Part shown: piece after piece, positions 16,937-25,761 of the stretch
Layout of the letters: each line of letters starts with the position of its first letter
Numbering within the stretch: position 1 is the first letter of the stretch
DNA from: Pseudomonas hormoni
GTDB taxonomy: Bacteria > Pseudomonadota > Gammaproteobacteria > Pseudomonadales > Pseudomonadaceae
Assembly (NCBI RefSeq): GCF_018502625.1
Contig: NZ_CP075566.1
Location: forward strand, 3,086,001-3,150,000
Reading direction: 5' to 3'
DNA length: 64,000 bases
Translations under genes and position numbers: made by a program
Notes under the pieces: generated by a model
Databases searched by the model: none
What the model was told of the DNA's origin: nothing
Seen by the model: the letters and a program-made list of their open reading frames with translations, nothing else

Positions 16937-17272
16937 TTACTTGCGTCGGTAGCTCTTGTTACCGCCTGGCGTCAGGCAATACACCCCGCCTCGTGGCCCC
17001 GTGCAAAATGAGCCCGAGCCGCACGTACAGCTATCGGCGCTCTTCAATAAGGTTTGCGGGCGAGCCTGGCTTGAATCTCCATAAATAGACGAACAACTTT
17101 TCTTCGACGCGCTGATAGAGCCGTCGTTGCACAGAAACAGGTCGCCGTCACAGCGATCAATACCGCCCTTCTTTCCCGAACACGGCGTGTTACCCGCCCA
17201 GGCACTACCGCTGATGACACACAGCAACAACACAAAAATCGGCATCCCGCCACGGCGAATCAAAGCGCGCAC
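16937..17272 (-). CDS. Small secreted Cys-rich protein
   Basis: I place the start at GTG 17272, which has AGGGAG eight bases upstream; a longer frame uses a TTG at 17311. The 111-residue product begins MRALIRRGGMPIFVLLLCVISGSAWA, a signal peptide cleaved after AWA. The mature part has eight cysteines (PCSGKKGGIDRCDGDLFLC, SCSSIYG, SCTCGSGSFCTGPRGGVYC) and should form a disulfide-bonded fold in the periplasm. A YXC-type C-terminal segment with GGVYCLTPGG is seen in several small exported proteins. Function unknown. Confidence 0.65.
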   Translation of the reverse strand: MRALIRRGGMPIFVLLLCVISGSAWAGNTPCSGKKGGIDRCDGDLFLCNDGSISASKKSCSSIYGDSSQARPQTLLKSADSCTCGSGSFCTGPRGGVYCLTPGGNKSYRRK

Positions 17273-17418
17273 AGTCCAGCTCCCTGTAGAGTTATGGCTA
17301 TATGATATCAACGATCATGACGTCCCATGACCCACATGAAAGTTAATTTAAAAAGTCGGCGGCATTTCTTGGCAGAATGCCCACACACTTGCCTTGAACT
17401 GACTATCAGGTCCGCCCT

Positions 17419-18102
17419 ATGACCCGCATCTTGACCATCGAAGACGACGCCGTGACCGCCCGGGAAATCGTCGCCGAATTGAGCAGCCACGGCCTCGACG
17501 TGGATTGGGTCGACAATGGCCGCGAAGGTCTTGAGCGCGCGGTCAGCGGCAACTACGACCTGATCACCCTCGACCGCATGCTGCCCGAGCTCGATGGCCT
17601 GGCGATTGTTACGACACTGCGGACCATGGGCGTGGCCACGCCGATCCTGATGATCAGCGCCCTCTCCGATGTCGACGAGCGCGTACGCGGTTTGCGTGCC
17701 GGTGGTGACGATTACCTGACCAAACCGTTTGCCACCGATGAAATGGCCGCGCGGGTCGAAGTGTTGCTGCGCCGCCAGAATACTGTGACCGCCCAGGCCA
17801 CCACGCTGCGGGTGGCGGACCTGGAACTGAACCTGATCAGCCACGAAGCCAGCCGCGACGGTCAACTGCTGACGCTGCTGCCCACCGAGTACAAATTGCT
17901 GGAATTCCTGATGCGCAACACCGGGCAGATTCTGTCGCGGATGATGATTTTCGAAGAGGTCTGGGGCTATCACTTCGACCCTGGCACCAACCTGATCGAC
18001 GTGCACATCGGCCGACTGCGCAAGAAGATCGACCCGCCCGGCAATGTCCCCCTGATTCGGACCGTGCGAGGCTCGGGTTATGTCATTGCCGAACCCCTCT
18101 AA
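17419..18102 (+). CDS. OmpR/PhoB-type response regulator
   Basis: A 227-residue two-component regulator. The receiver domain (1-115) carries the acidic pair EDD near the N-terminus, the phospho-acceptor Asp52 (LITLDRMLPELDG), the Ser/Thr switch in LMISAL and Lys in LTKPF. The winged-helix DNA-binding domain follows (TPTEYKLLEFL-like TEYKLLEF, then LIDVHIGRLRKKID and TVRGSGYVI). The kinase gene overlaps its end by 23 bases, so the pair is one transcript. The signal is unknown. Confidence 0.9.
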   Translation: MTRILTIEDDAVTAREIVAELSSHGLDVDWVDNGREGLERAVSGNYDLITLDRMLPELDGLAIVTTLRTMGVATPILMISALSDVDERVRGLRAGGDDYLTKPFATDEMAARVEVLLRRQNTVTAQATTLRVADLELNLISHEASRDGQLLTLLPTEYKLLEFLMRNTGQILSRMMIFEEVWGYHFDPGTNLIDVHIGRLRKKIDPPGNVPLIRTVRGSGYVIAEPL

Positions 18103-19474
18103 AGGCTGGCGTTCTTCCAGCAGCCGCTTGCTGGCGCTCTACAGTTCGCTGTTCGTGCTCTGGAGCGGGATTCTCATGGGGGTCATGTATTACGAGGTGT
18201 CCGCCTACCTGGACAACCTGGCCAAGCACTCGCTGATGCAACGCCAGCATTTGTTCTCGCGCTTTTCCGGAGAACAATTGGTGGACGCCCTCGCCGTCAG
18301 CATGACTTTCGACATTCGCGGCATTGACGCCTACGGCCTGTTCGATGCCGAGCATCACTACCTCAGCGGCGCCCTGCGGCACATACCTGCAGGTTTGCCG
18401 CTGGACGGCAGGATTCACATGCTCAGCGACTGCGCCGAATCCGACGACCCGACCCTGCCCAGCGACAGTTGCGATGCGGTGGCGACCCAGACGCTTGATG
18501 GTCGCTGGCTGATACTGGTGCGCGACAACGGCTCGCTGTTCGCCGTGACCCGGATCATCCTCCACGCGCTGTTCTGGGGCGTAACCCTGACCATTTTGCC
18601 GGGCATCGTCGGATGGCACCTGTTGCGCCGTCGACCGCTGCGGCGCATTCGCGGGATTCAGGCCAGTGCCGAGGCGATTGTCGCCGGTGACCTGACACGA
18701 CGTTTGCCGCTGTCCAATCGCCGCGACGAACTGGACATGCTCGCCGCCATCGTCAACGCCATGCTCGAACGCATCGAGCGCTTGATGAACGAGGTCAAGG
18801 GTGTGTGCGACAACATTGCCCACGACTTGCGCACGCCGCTGACACGCTTGCGGGCGCAGTTGTACCGTATGCAGCAACAGGCGGGCGAAGGCTCCCCGGA
18901 AGCGGCGCAACTGGATTCAGTGTTGAGTGAAGCGGACACGCTGATGGCGCGCTTTCGCGGTTTGCTGCGGATTTCCGAGCTGGAAGACCGGCAGCGGCGC
19001 TCCGGTTTTGTGCAGCTCGACCCGGTGCCATTGCTGCAGGAACTGCACGACTTTTATCTGCCCCTGGCGGAGGAAGACGAGCTGGTTTTCAAGCTGCAAT
19101 TGCCCGAATCATTGCCGGCGCTGAACGGTGATCGCGCGCTGTTGTTCGAAGCCGTGGCGAACCTGTTGAGCAATTCGATCAAATTCACACCGCCGGGCGG
19201 CGAGGTGATTTTGCGCGGGGTCAATGAGGGTGGGCATACGCGGATCGAAGTACTCGACTCCGGACCGGGCATTCCTGCGGCCGAACGCGAAGCCGTGTTC
19301 CAGCGCTTCTATCGCGCCGAAGGTGGCAATCAGCAAAGCGGGTTCGGGCTGGGGCTGTCGATCGTCGCGGCGATTGTCAGCCTGCATGGGTTTTCGCTTG
19401 AAGTGGATACCAGTGAGTTGGGTGGAGCGAAGTTAGTGCTCGACTGCCGGCAGAGTTTAATTGCCCAGACCTGA
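18080..19474 (+). CDS. Sensor histidine kinase, partner of the adjacent regulator
   Basis: A 464-residue inner-membrane kinase. Two membrane helices (about 15-37 and 158-180) flank a periplasmic domain of about 120 residues containing a possible disulfide (LSDCAESDD and SDSCDAV). A HAMP region follows, then the H-box with phospho-acceptor His248 (NIAHDLRTPLTRLR) and the ATP-binding lid (LLSNSIKFTPPGG, DSGPGIP, GFGLGLSIV). It overlaps the regulator gene by 23 bases. The overall form is like QseC/TctE-type kinases that sense small molecules or metals; no ligand can be named. Confidence 0.9.
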   Translation: MSLPNPSKGWRSSSSRLLALYSSLFVLWSGILMGVMYYEVSAYLDNLAKHSLMQRQHLFSRFSGEQLVDALAVSMTFDIRGIDAYGLFDAEHHYLSGALRHIPAGLPLDGRIHMLSDCAESDDPTLPSDSCDAVATQTLDGRWLILVRDNGSLFAVTRIILHALFWGVTLTILPGIVGWHLLRRRPLRRIRGIQASAEAIVAGDLTRRLPLSNRRDELDMLAAIVNAMLERIERLMNEVKGVCDNIAHDLRTPLTRLRAQLYRMQQQAGEGSPEAAQLDSVLSEADTLMARFRGLLRISELEDRQRRSGFVQLDPVPLLQELHDFYLPLAEEDELVFKLQLPESLPALNGDRALLFEAVANLLSNSIKFTPPGGEVILRGVNEGGHTRIEVLDSGPGIPAAEREAVFQRFYRAEGGNQQSGFGLGLSIVAAIVSLHGFSLEVDTSELGGAKLVLDCRQSLIAQT

Positions 19475-19502
19475 CACCGTTTTCCTGAACTGACACAAAA
19501 CC

Positions 19503-19598
19503 TGTGGGAGCGAGCCTGCTCGCGATGGCTGCCTTCCAGTCAACATTGATGTTGTCTGACACGACGCTATCGCCGGCAAGCCGGTCTCGCTCCCACAA
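19503..19598. repeat. REPIN-type inverted repeat
   Basis: Outer arms tgtgggagcgag and ctcgctccca in inverted orientation with divergent inner parts (gcctgctcgcgatgg versus ctatcgccggcaagccgg). It lies between the convergent kinase and SRPBCC genes. Confidence 0.8.
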
Positions 19599-19615
19599 GG
19601 GATTTGTGGTGTTTG

Positions 19616-20026
19616 TCAGGTCGGGTAGTTGGCTCGGAGGGCCTCAAGTCCACCCTGGTAGATGCCGGCAAACAGCGCCGTCACCTCCTCCTCACTCACA
19701 CCAACCGGTGCAAACCGACCCGACCAGGTCACCCGCGCGCCCTCCCCCTGGGCTTCAACGCGAATCGTCGCCAGGTAATCAGTCGCCGGAAAAGGCGCCT
19801 GCAAAATCGAGTAGCTGTACGTCTTCCCGGCGTTATCAAACGCTTCCAGCCGCTCAACCACCATCGCCCCATCCGCCGTTTGCAGACTGCGCACACGCCC
19901 GCCTTCGCTCAGCTCGCTTTTCGGAATGAACGGCAGCCAGTCCGGCAGCGAATTGAAGCCGCCGATCAATTGCCAGACCTGCTCGGCCGAAGCCGGGATG
20001 TCGATAAACGCTGATGCAGTTGCCAT
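19616..20026 (-). CDS. SRPBCC family protein
   Basis: A 136-residue protein of the START/Bet v1-like SRPBCC superfamily: ATASAFIDIPASAEQVWQLIGGFNSLPDWLPFI at the N-terminus, a hydrophobic cavity-forming sheet, and a C-terminal helix LFAGIYQGGLEALRA. Related small proteins bind or cyclise hydrophobic ligands. It is the third gene of an AKR-SDR-SRPBCC operon, 26 bases after the SDR, and so may bind the same small molecule those enzymes reduce. This functional link is inference. Confidence 0.8.
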   Translation of the reverse strand: MATASAFIDIPASAEQVWQLIGGFNSLPDWLPFIPKSELSEGGRVRSLQTADGAMVVERLEAFDNAGKTYSYSILQAPFPATDYLATIRVEAQGEGARVTWSGRFAPVGVSEEEVTALFAGIYQGGLEALRANYPT

Positions 20027-20052
20027 GTAATTTCTCTCTCAATCAAAAAACT

Positions 20053-20850
20053 TCAGATTGCCATGCTGTCGACGACACCGCCGTCGACTCGAAGGGCTGC
20101 GCCGGTTGTTGCCGACGACAGCGGCGAAGCGATGTACGCCACCAGGTTGGCGACTTCCTCGACATTCGCCACGCGCTGGATGATCGAAGTCGGCCGGGCC
20201 TTGCGCACGAAGGCGTCGGCTTCTTCCCGAACACTGCGCCCGGATTCGGCCGTTGCGTCCTTGAGCATCTGCTCAAGACCATCGGTCAACGTCGGGCCGG
20301 GCAGGATCGCGTTGACCGTCACGCCAGTACCCGCCAGCCGCTTCGCCAAGCCATGGGATACCGCGAGGTTGGCGCTTTTGGTCACGCCATAGTTGAGCAT
20401 GTCGGCCGGAATCGCGATCCCGGATTCCGAGGACAGGAAGATCACCCGCCCCCAGCCCTGCTTGACCATGTCCGGCACGTAATGCCGTGACAGGCGCACA
20501 CCGGAGATCACGTTGACCTCGTAGAAACGCGTCCACTCGCTGTCCGGCGTGTCGAAGAAATCCACCTCGTTGAAGATCCCGAGGTTGTTGACCAGGATGT
20601 CGGCGCGCGGCTCGGCGGCGAACAATTGCTCGGCGCCTTCGGCAGTGCCGAGGTCTGCGGTCAGGCCGCGCAACTGTGCGCCCGGCACGCTCTGGCGAAT
20701 GCTTGCCAGCGCTTGCTCGACCTTGGCGGTTTCGCGGCCGATCACCACCACCGTGGCGCCGGACTCGGCCAGTGCCTTGCTGATGCCCAGGCCAATGCCG
20801 GCGGTGCTGCCGCTGACGATGGCAAGTTTTCCAGTCAGATCGATCTTCAT
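20053..20850 (-). CDS. SDR family oxidoreductase
   Basis: A 265-residue short-chain dehydrogenase/reductase starting at ATG 20850, with AGGAG seven bases upstream. The NAD(P)-binding motif is GSTAGIGLG, the NNLG motif is VNNLGIFN, and the catalytic Ser-Tyr-Lys are in FLSSESG and YGVTK. The C-terminal GGAALRVDGG-like segment is present as TGAALRVDGGVVDSMA. It follows the aldo/keto reductase by two bases, so the two are translated in tandem. Substrate unknown. Confidence 0.88.
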   Translation of the reverse strand: MKIDLTGKLAIVSGSTAGIGLGISKALAESGATVVVIGRETAKVEQALASIRQSVPGAQLRGLTADLGTAEGAEQLFAAEPRADILVNNLGIFNEVDFFDTPDSEWTRFYEVNVISGVRLSRHYVPDMVKQGWGRVIFLSSESGIAIPADMLNYGVTKSANLAVSHGLAKRLAGTGVTVNAILPGPTLTDGLEQMLKDATAESGRSVREEADAFVRKARPTSIIQRVANVEEVANLVAYIASPLSSATTGAALRVDGGVVDSMAI

Positions 20851-20852
20851 GT

Positions 20853-21869
20853 TCAAACTCCTGTGACAGGCAATGGAGCGCGTTCAGACACCAGCTTCGC
20901 TTCGCGCATCGCTTGCCAGAACGCAGCGGGAATGACTGCCGACAACGCAGCCACATCTTCAGCAATCCGGTCCGGACGGCTGGACCCCGGAATCACCGCC
21001 GCGACGGCCGGATTCGCCAGGGAGAACTGCAACGCAGCGGCCTTGATGTCGACACCGTGAGCGGCGGCGATGCGTTTGATCTGCTCGACTTTACTGATGA
21101 TCGCCGGGCTGGCCTTCTGGTATTCGAAGTGCGCGCCGCCGGCCAGAATGCCCGAGCTGTAAGGGCCACCGACGACGATTTCGACGTTCTGCGCCAAGGC
21201 AGCGTCCATCAAACGTTGCAGGGCACGATCGTGATCCAACAGCGTGTAGCGGCCCGCCAGCAGAAAACCGTCCGGTTGGGCCTCGGTCAGATCAAGGGTC
21301 AACTCGCACGGCTCGACCTTGTTCACGCCCAGGCCCCAGCCCTTGATAACGCCTTCTTCACGCAAACGGGTCAGCACCTTGAAAGCGCCGGTGCGGGCCT
21401 GGTTGAAGTACTCCAGCCATTGATCACCGTAGAAGTCCTGCGCGATGTCATGCACCCAAACGATGTCCAGGCGATCGGTTTGCAGGCGCTCGAGGCTGTC
21501 TTCGATGGAACGCAGGGTCGCGTCGGCGCTGTAGTCGTTGACGATCTTGTTCGGGCGGCCGTGTTCGAACACGCCGCTCTTTTCGCCCAGATCACGGGCA
21601 GCGGTGTCTTCAACCTCGTCGAGAATCACCCGACCGACCTTGCTGCTCAGTACGTAGTCATCACGGTTGTACCGGGCCAGCGCGGCGCCGAGGCGAATTT
21701 CCGACAGACCCGAACCGTAAAACGGCGCGGTATCGAAATAACGCACGCCGGCATCCCAGGCGGCGTGCACGGTGGCCATCGCTTCTTCTTCCGGGATGGC
21801 GCGGAACATGTTGCCCAAGGGGGCGGTGCCGAAACCCAGCGTGCCGGGCAGTTTGTCTTTCAAGCTCAT
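20853..21869 (-). CDS. Aldo/keto reductase
   Basis: A 338-residue TIM-barrel oxidoreductase. The catalytic tetrad is visible: Asp and Tyr in YFDTAPFYGSG, Lys in LSSKVGR, His in IVWVHDIAQ. The C-terminal NADPH-binding loop is VIPGSSRPDRI. It resembles the D-threo-aldose 1-dehydrogenase/pyridoxal 4-dehydrogenase branch. It is first in the operon with the SDR and SRPBCC genes. The divergent LysR gene 117 bases away is the likely regulator. Confidence 0.88.
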   Translation of the reverse strand: MSLKDKLPGTLGFGTAPLGNMFRAIPEEEAMATVHAAWDAGVRYFDTAPFYGSGLSEIRLGAALARYNRDDYVLSSKVGRVILDEVEDTAARDLGEKSGVFEHGRPNKIVNDYSADATLRSIEDSLERLQTDRLDIVWVHDIAQDFYGDQWLEYFNQARTGAFKVLTRLREEGVIKGWGLGVNKVEPCELTLDLTEAQPDGFLLAGRYTLLDHDRALQRLMDAALAQNVEIVVGGPYSSGILAGGAHFEYQKASPAIISKVEQIKRIAAAHGVDIKAAALQFSLANPAVAAVIPGSSRPDRIAEDVAALSAVIPAAFWQAMREAKLVSERAPLPVTGV

Positions 21870-21917
21870 GATTCAATCCTCGTCAGTTTCAGAGGTCAGT
21901 TGAGTGACCGTTGAGCA

Positions 21918-21937
21918 GATCGTAGATTGCGACGATC
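21918..21937. promoter_or_regulatory. Candidate LysR operator
   Basis: Inverted repeat GATCGT-8 bases-ACGATC in the 117-base gap between the divergent aldo/keto reductase and LysR genes. Spacing and position suit a LysR-type binding site that controls both directions. Confidence 0.45.
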
Positions 21938-21986
21938 GGACCGTCCAAGACATAATGCGCAGCACTTGAGTCCCTATAGGTCTGAC

Positions 21987-22895
21987 ATGATCGACATCCG
22001 CCAATTGCGCTACTTCGTCGCCGTCGCCGAGGAAGAACACGTCGGTCGCGCCGCCGAACGCCTGCATATTTCCCAGTCGCCCCTGAGCCGGCAAATCGCC
22101 CAACTCGAGGAACGCCTGGGCCTGACCCTGTTTGAGCGCAGCCAGCAACGCATTCGCCTGACCCGCGACGGCCAGACCTTCCTCGCCGAAACCCGCGCCC
22201 TGCTGACCCACGCCAATCGCCTGGAATCCCTCGGCAAACGCCTCGGTCGCGGCGAAGAAGGCGGTTTGTGCATCGGCTACATCGAAAACGCCATGCACGC
22301 CGGCGTGTTGCCGAATGCCCTGCGAGTACTTCGCGTGGACCGGCCGAAGGTGCACGTCGCGCTGTACAACCTCAGCTCCGCCGAACAACTCGAAGGCCTG
22401 CGACAGCGTAGTCTCGATATCGCACTGGTCAGCGAACCGCCCGTCGCCGACGATCCGGACTTGCTGGGTTTTCAGGTGCTCGACGACCCGATGCTGCTGG
22501 CACTGCCCGAGCACCATCCTCTCGCCCACCAAGCGACATTGAGCCCTGCAGACCTGGCCGACCAGGAATGGATCGGCGTGCAACACCGACAGAACTGCGC
22601 CAGCCGCGAAGACTTCGTCAGCGCCTGCATCCGAGCCGGTTTCACCCCGGACATCCGCATGGAAGCGACCGAACCCTTCACCGCATTGGGGCTGGTGGCG
22701 TCGGGGCTGGGGATCGCGATGATTCAGAAAGGCCTGAGCCGCAATGCACCACCGGGTGTGGTGCTACGGGAAGTGCCGTGGATTGCGTTCACCACACCGC
22801 TGTGGGCGGCGTGGCACCGGATCAATTTACGGCCGTTGGTGGAGACGTTCAGGAAGGTGTTGACCGAGCCGGATGACCCCGATCTCGTCAGCTAA
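21987..22895 (+). CDS. LysR family transcriptional regulator
   Basis: A 302-residue regulator from ATG 21987; a longer frame from 21927 would extend into the promoter region. The HTH is at residues 1-60 (IDIRQLRYFVAVAEEEHVGRAAERLHISQSPLSRQIAQLE), followed by a two-lobed effector domain. It is divergent from the AKR-SDR-SRPBCC operon and most likely controls it in response to an unknown inducer. Confidence 0.88.
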   Translation: MIDIRQLRYFVAVAEEEHVGRAAERLHISQSPLSRQIAQLEERLGLTLFERSQQRIRLTRDGQTFLAETRALLTHANRLESLGKRLGRGEEGGLCIGYIENAMHAGVLPNALRVLRVDRPKVHVALYNLSSAEQLEGLRQRSLDIALVSEPPVADDPDLLGFQVLDDPMLLALPEHHPLAHQATLSPADLADQEWIGVQHRQNCASREDFVSACIRAGFTPDIRMEATEPFTALGLVASGLGIAMIQKGLSRNAPPGVVLREVPWIAFTTPLWAAWHRINLRPLVETFRKVLTEPDDPDLVS

Positions 22896-22908
22896 ACCAC
22901 GATCCAAT

Positions 22909-23039
22909 GTGGCGAGGGAGCTTGCTCCCGCTGGGTCGCGAAGCGGCCCCAAACAGGCGACGGTGGTCAATCCTGACAAACCGCGCACACAGGTTTACGA
23001 CTGCTGCGCAGCCGAGCGGGAGCAAGCTCCCTCGCCACA
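22909..23039. repeat. REPIN-type repeat, long 'tgtggcgagggagc' form
   Basis: The arms tgtggcgagggagcttgctc (22909) and gagcaagctccctcgccaca (ending 23039) are exact inverted copies. Inner segments gggtcgcgaagcgg and ctgctgcgcagccg also face each other. Same family as 6159-6304. Confidence 0.85.
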
Positions 23040-23129
23040 GTAAATCTTGCCACCCTAGGGTCTGCGCTCCCACCTCAAGGGTTTGCTGCTTTACTAAATA
23101 AACCCCGAAGCCCTGTGAGTAGCCCCGTC

Positions 23130-24050
23130 ATGAACCGCAACGACCTGCGCCGCGTGGACATGAACCTGTTGGTGATTTTCGAAACCCTGATGTTCGAAAA
23201 GAACCTGACCCGGGCCGGGGAAAAGCTGTTCCTCGGCCAGCCTGCCGTCAGCGCTTCACTGGCCAAGTTGCGCGACCTGTTCGATGACCCGCTGCTGGTA
23301 CGCAACGGTCGTGTGCTGGAGCCGACCCAACGGGCGCTGCAGATACTCAAGGAACTGCAGCCGGCGATGGACACCATTTCCGGCGCGGTCAGCCGGGCGA
23401 AGGATTTCGACCCGGCCACCAGCCGCGACGTGTTCCGCATCGGTCTGTCCGACGACGCCGAGTTCGGCCTGTTTCCGCCGCTGCTCAAGCAGATCCGCGA
23501 AGAGGCGCAGAACATTGTGGTCGTCGTGCGGCGGGTGAATTTCCTGCTGATGTCGTCGATGCTCGCCAGCGGCGAGATTTCCGTCGGGATCAGCTACACC
23601 ACGGAACTGCCGGCCAACGCCAAGCGCAAGAAACTGCGCGACCTGAGCGTGAAAATCCTGCGCGGCGACAACCGTCCCGGCACCCTGACGCTGGATGATT
23701 ACTGTGACCGGCCGCATGCGCTGGTGTCGTTTTCCGGGGACCTGACCGGCGCTATCGACAACGACCTGGCGCGCATTGGCCGCTCACGCCGCGTGGTGCT
23801 GGCGGTGCCGCAGTTCGCCGGGTTGCGCGCCCTGCTGACCGGCACCGACATGCTCGCCACGGTGCCGGACTATGCCGCGTGTGCGCTGATCGAAGGCAGC
23901 AGCCAGTTGCGTGCCGACGACCCGCCGTTTGACATCAACCTGTCCGAGCTGTCGATGGTGTGGAACGGGGTCAACGATAACGATCCGGCAGAACGTTGGT
24001 TGCGCTCGCGAATTGCCCAACACATGTCGGCGCCACTGCCGGGGCATTGA
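23130..24050 (+). CDS. LysR family transcriptional regulator
   Basis: A 306-residue regulator if it starts at ATG 23130 (NRNDLRRVDMNLLVIFETLMFEKNLTRAGEKLFLGQPAVSASLAKL); GTG 23115 is an alternative. HTH in residues 1-65, then an effector domain. Its 3' end overlaps by 80 bases the 3' end of the convergent DinB gene. No obvious divergent target, since the gap before it is filled by a REPIN; the target is unknown. Confidence 0.85.
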   Translation: MNRNDLRRVDMNLLVIFETLMFEKNLTRAGEKLFLGQPAVSASLAKLRDLFDDPLLVRNGRVLEPTQRALQILKELQPAMDTISGAVSRAKDFDPATSRDVFRIGLSDDAEFGLFPPLLKQIREEAQNIVVVVRRVNFLLMSSMLASGEISVGISYTTELPANAKRKKLRDLSVKILRGDNRPGTLTLDDYCDRPHALVSFSGDLTGAIDNDLARIGRSRRVVLAVPQFAGLRALLTGTDMLATVPDYAACALIEGSSQLRADDPPFDINLSELSMVWNGVNDNDPAERWLRSRIAQHMSAPLPGH

Positions 24051-24564
24051 CCGAGTTGAAGCCCGGATCGGTCTCGCGCAGGAAAATCGGCAAGTCCGTC
24101 ATCGGCGGCATGGCAGGAATATCGAAGTACATCTGGATCACCCAGCCACGGTGATAACTGGCGTGATTGACCACGTGCAGCAGCATCGCGCCGGCGCTCA
24201 TGGTGCCGCTTTCACCTGAGACAAACGTGAACTCGACAGGTTTATCCAGCGATGCCTCTGTTTGCCGGTCGCTCCAGTTGCAGTACCAATGATCGATGTC
24301 CTTTTGCGCCATGCGCAGGTCAGCAAGGTCGGGATGCAGCAGATCGTGCGAGGTCTTGAAGCCGTGCCCCCGGCCTTCGAGGTGAGCCTGCCAGATGCAG
24401 TCCACCACGTAGATGTGGTTCAGGGTACCGATCATGTTCTTGAACACCGAGACCCGCGTTTTGTTGACCTCGCCCGCCGGCAAATCCGCCAGGCTATCGA
24501 AGAGGCGCTGATTGGCCCAGCGTTTGTAATCGGCCAGCATGCGGGCTGTGCGTACGTTGATCAT
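23971..24564 (-). CDS. DinB family protein with extended C-terminus
   Basis: A 197-residue four-helix-bundle protein of the DinB/YfiT superfamily. The metal-binding histidines are visible in TLNHIYVVD and in HVVNHASYHRG. Relatives are thiol- or metal-dependent transferases. A typical member would end near PIFLRE; this one runs about 30 residues further, and those codons are antisense to the last 80 bases of the LysR gene. The tail probably arose by loss of the original stop. Enzyme substrate unknown. Confidence 0.82.
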   Translation of the reverse strand: MINVRTARMLADYKRWANQRLFDSLADLPAGEVNKTRVSVFKNMIGTLNHIYVVDCIWQAHLEGRGHGFKTSHDLLHPDLADLRMAQKDIDHWYCNWSDRQTEASLDKPVEFTFVSGESGTMSAGAMLLHVVNHASYHRGWVIQMYFDIPAMPPMTDLPIFLRETDPGFNSVNAPAVAPTCVGQFASATNVLPDRYR

Positions 24565-24646
24565 CGGAGGTCTCCCATTGCGATGGGCGCACTGAAAAGC
24601 ATAGCCCTCGTGACGCGTGGCAGCTCAAACGCTGATCATCGGTCGA

Positions 24647-25435
24647 TCAAAACGTGCCGGGGTAACTACCGCCGTCCAGCAACAGGTTTTGCCCTGTAAG
24701 GAAACCAGCGTGGGCGCTGCAGATAAATGCGCAATAGGCGCCGAACTCATCGGGCAGGCCAAAGCGCTGGGCCGGCACGTTTTTGCGCCGCTGCGCGCTG
24801 ATTTGCTCGACGCTGGCACCATTGGCCTCGGCGGCAGCACTCAGGGTTTTGTGCAGGCGCTCGGTCTCGAACGGGCCGGGCAGCAAATTGTTGATCGTGA
24901 CGTTGTTCCCCGCCAGCCGCGACTGACGCGCGAGCCCGGCGATGAAACCGGTCAGGCCGCTGCGGGCGCCGTTGGACAGACCGAGCACATCGATCGGCGC
25001 CTTCACCGCACCGGAGGTGATGTTGACGACGCGTCCGAAACCGCGTTCGGCCATGCCATCCACACAAGCCTTGATCAGCTCGATGGGCGTGAGCATGTTG
25101 GCATCCAGCGCCTTCAACCAGTCCTCGCGCTGCCAGTCGCGGAAGTCACCCGGCGGTGGGCCACCCGCGTTGTTGATCAGGATGTCCACTTGCGGACAAG
25201 CCGCCAATACTTGCTTGCGAACCGCTTGCTCGCTGATGTCCCCGACCACCGTACGCACTTCGATGCTCGGCGCCAGGCTGCGCAATTCAATGGCAGCAGC
25301 CTGCAAGGTGTCGTTACCGCGGGCGTTGATCACCAGGTTGACGCCCTCCTTCGCCAAGGCGCGCGCACAGGCCAGCCCCAAACCCTTGCTGGCGGCGCAG
25401 ACGATCGCCCAGCGCCCCGATATTCCCAATTCCAT
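24647..25435 (-). CDS. SDR family protein with altered catalytic site
   Basis: A 262-residue protein with an intact SDR cofactor fold (CAASKGLGLACARALAKEG, then ILINNAGGPPPG) and the C-terminal QNLLLDGGSYPGTF. The catalytic Ser141 (NITSGAV) is present, but the YxxxK motif is replaced by LGLSNGARSG: Ser154 and Arg158 take the Tyr and Lys places. This pattern defines a known subgroup annotated as 3-oxoacyl-ACP reductase-like; whether it reduces anything is unclear. It stands alone. Confidence 0.8.
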   Translation of the reverse strand: MELGISGRWAIVCAASKGLGLACARALAKEGVNLVINARGNDTLQAAAIELRSLAPSIEVRTVVGDISEQAVRKQVLAACPQVDILINNAGGPPPGDFRDWQREDWLKALDANMLTPIELIKACVDGMAERGFGRVVNITSGAVKAPIDVLGLSNGARSGLTGFIAGLARQSRLAGNNVTINNLLPGPFETERLHKTLSAAAEANGASVEQISAQRRKNVPAQRFGLPDEFGAYCAFICSAHAGFLTGQNLLLDGGSYPGTF

Positions 25436-25761
25436 GACGATGCTCCCGACGGTTCGAATGCCTTTACGTTACCACCGTGCGCCGAGTGGGTACCGAGGAG
25501 AAACAGCCCAGCCCGGCAAATCATTTGTTCCGGATTATCACGAGTGTGCAAGGGGCACCGCGCAGGCGAAAGATGAGCGCTCGCAACGGGCACAACCTGT
25601 AGGAGCCCGACTTGCCGGCGATGGCGGTTTCATGAATGTGAGCTTCACCGGAATTGCTGGTTGAGGTGATAGTTTGTGCCGCAAGGAACTCCTGACCACC
25701 GCCGCGCATCCTAGATTATGAGGTACTTCCTTTACGCTTCACGCTTTCGGAGGACACCGTC
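25436..25761. other. Spacer with a single REP unit
   Basis: About 325 bases between divergent genes. It holds one REP half (cctgtaggagcccgacttgc, 25597-25628) without an inverted partner, and the promoter of the DUF2388 gene. Nothing else recognised. Confidence 0.55.
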
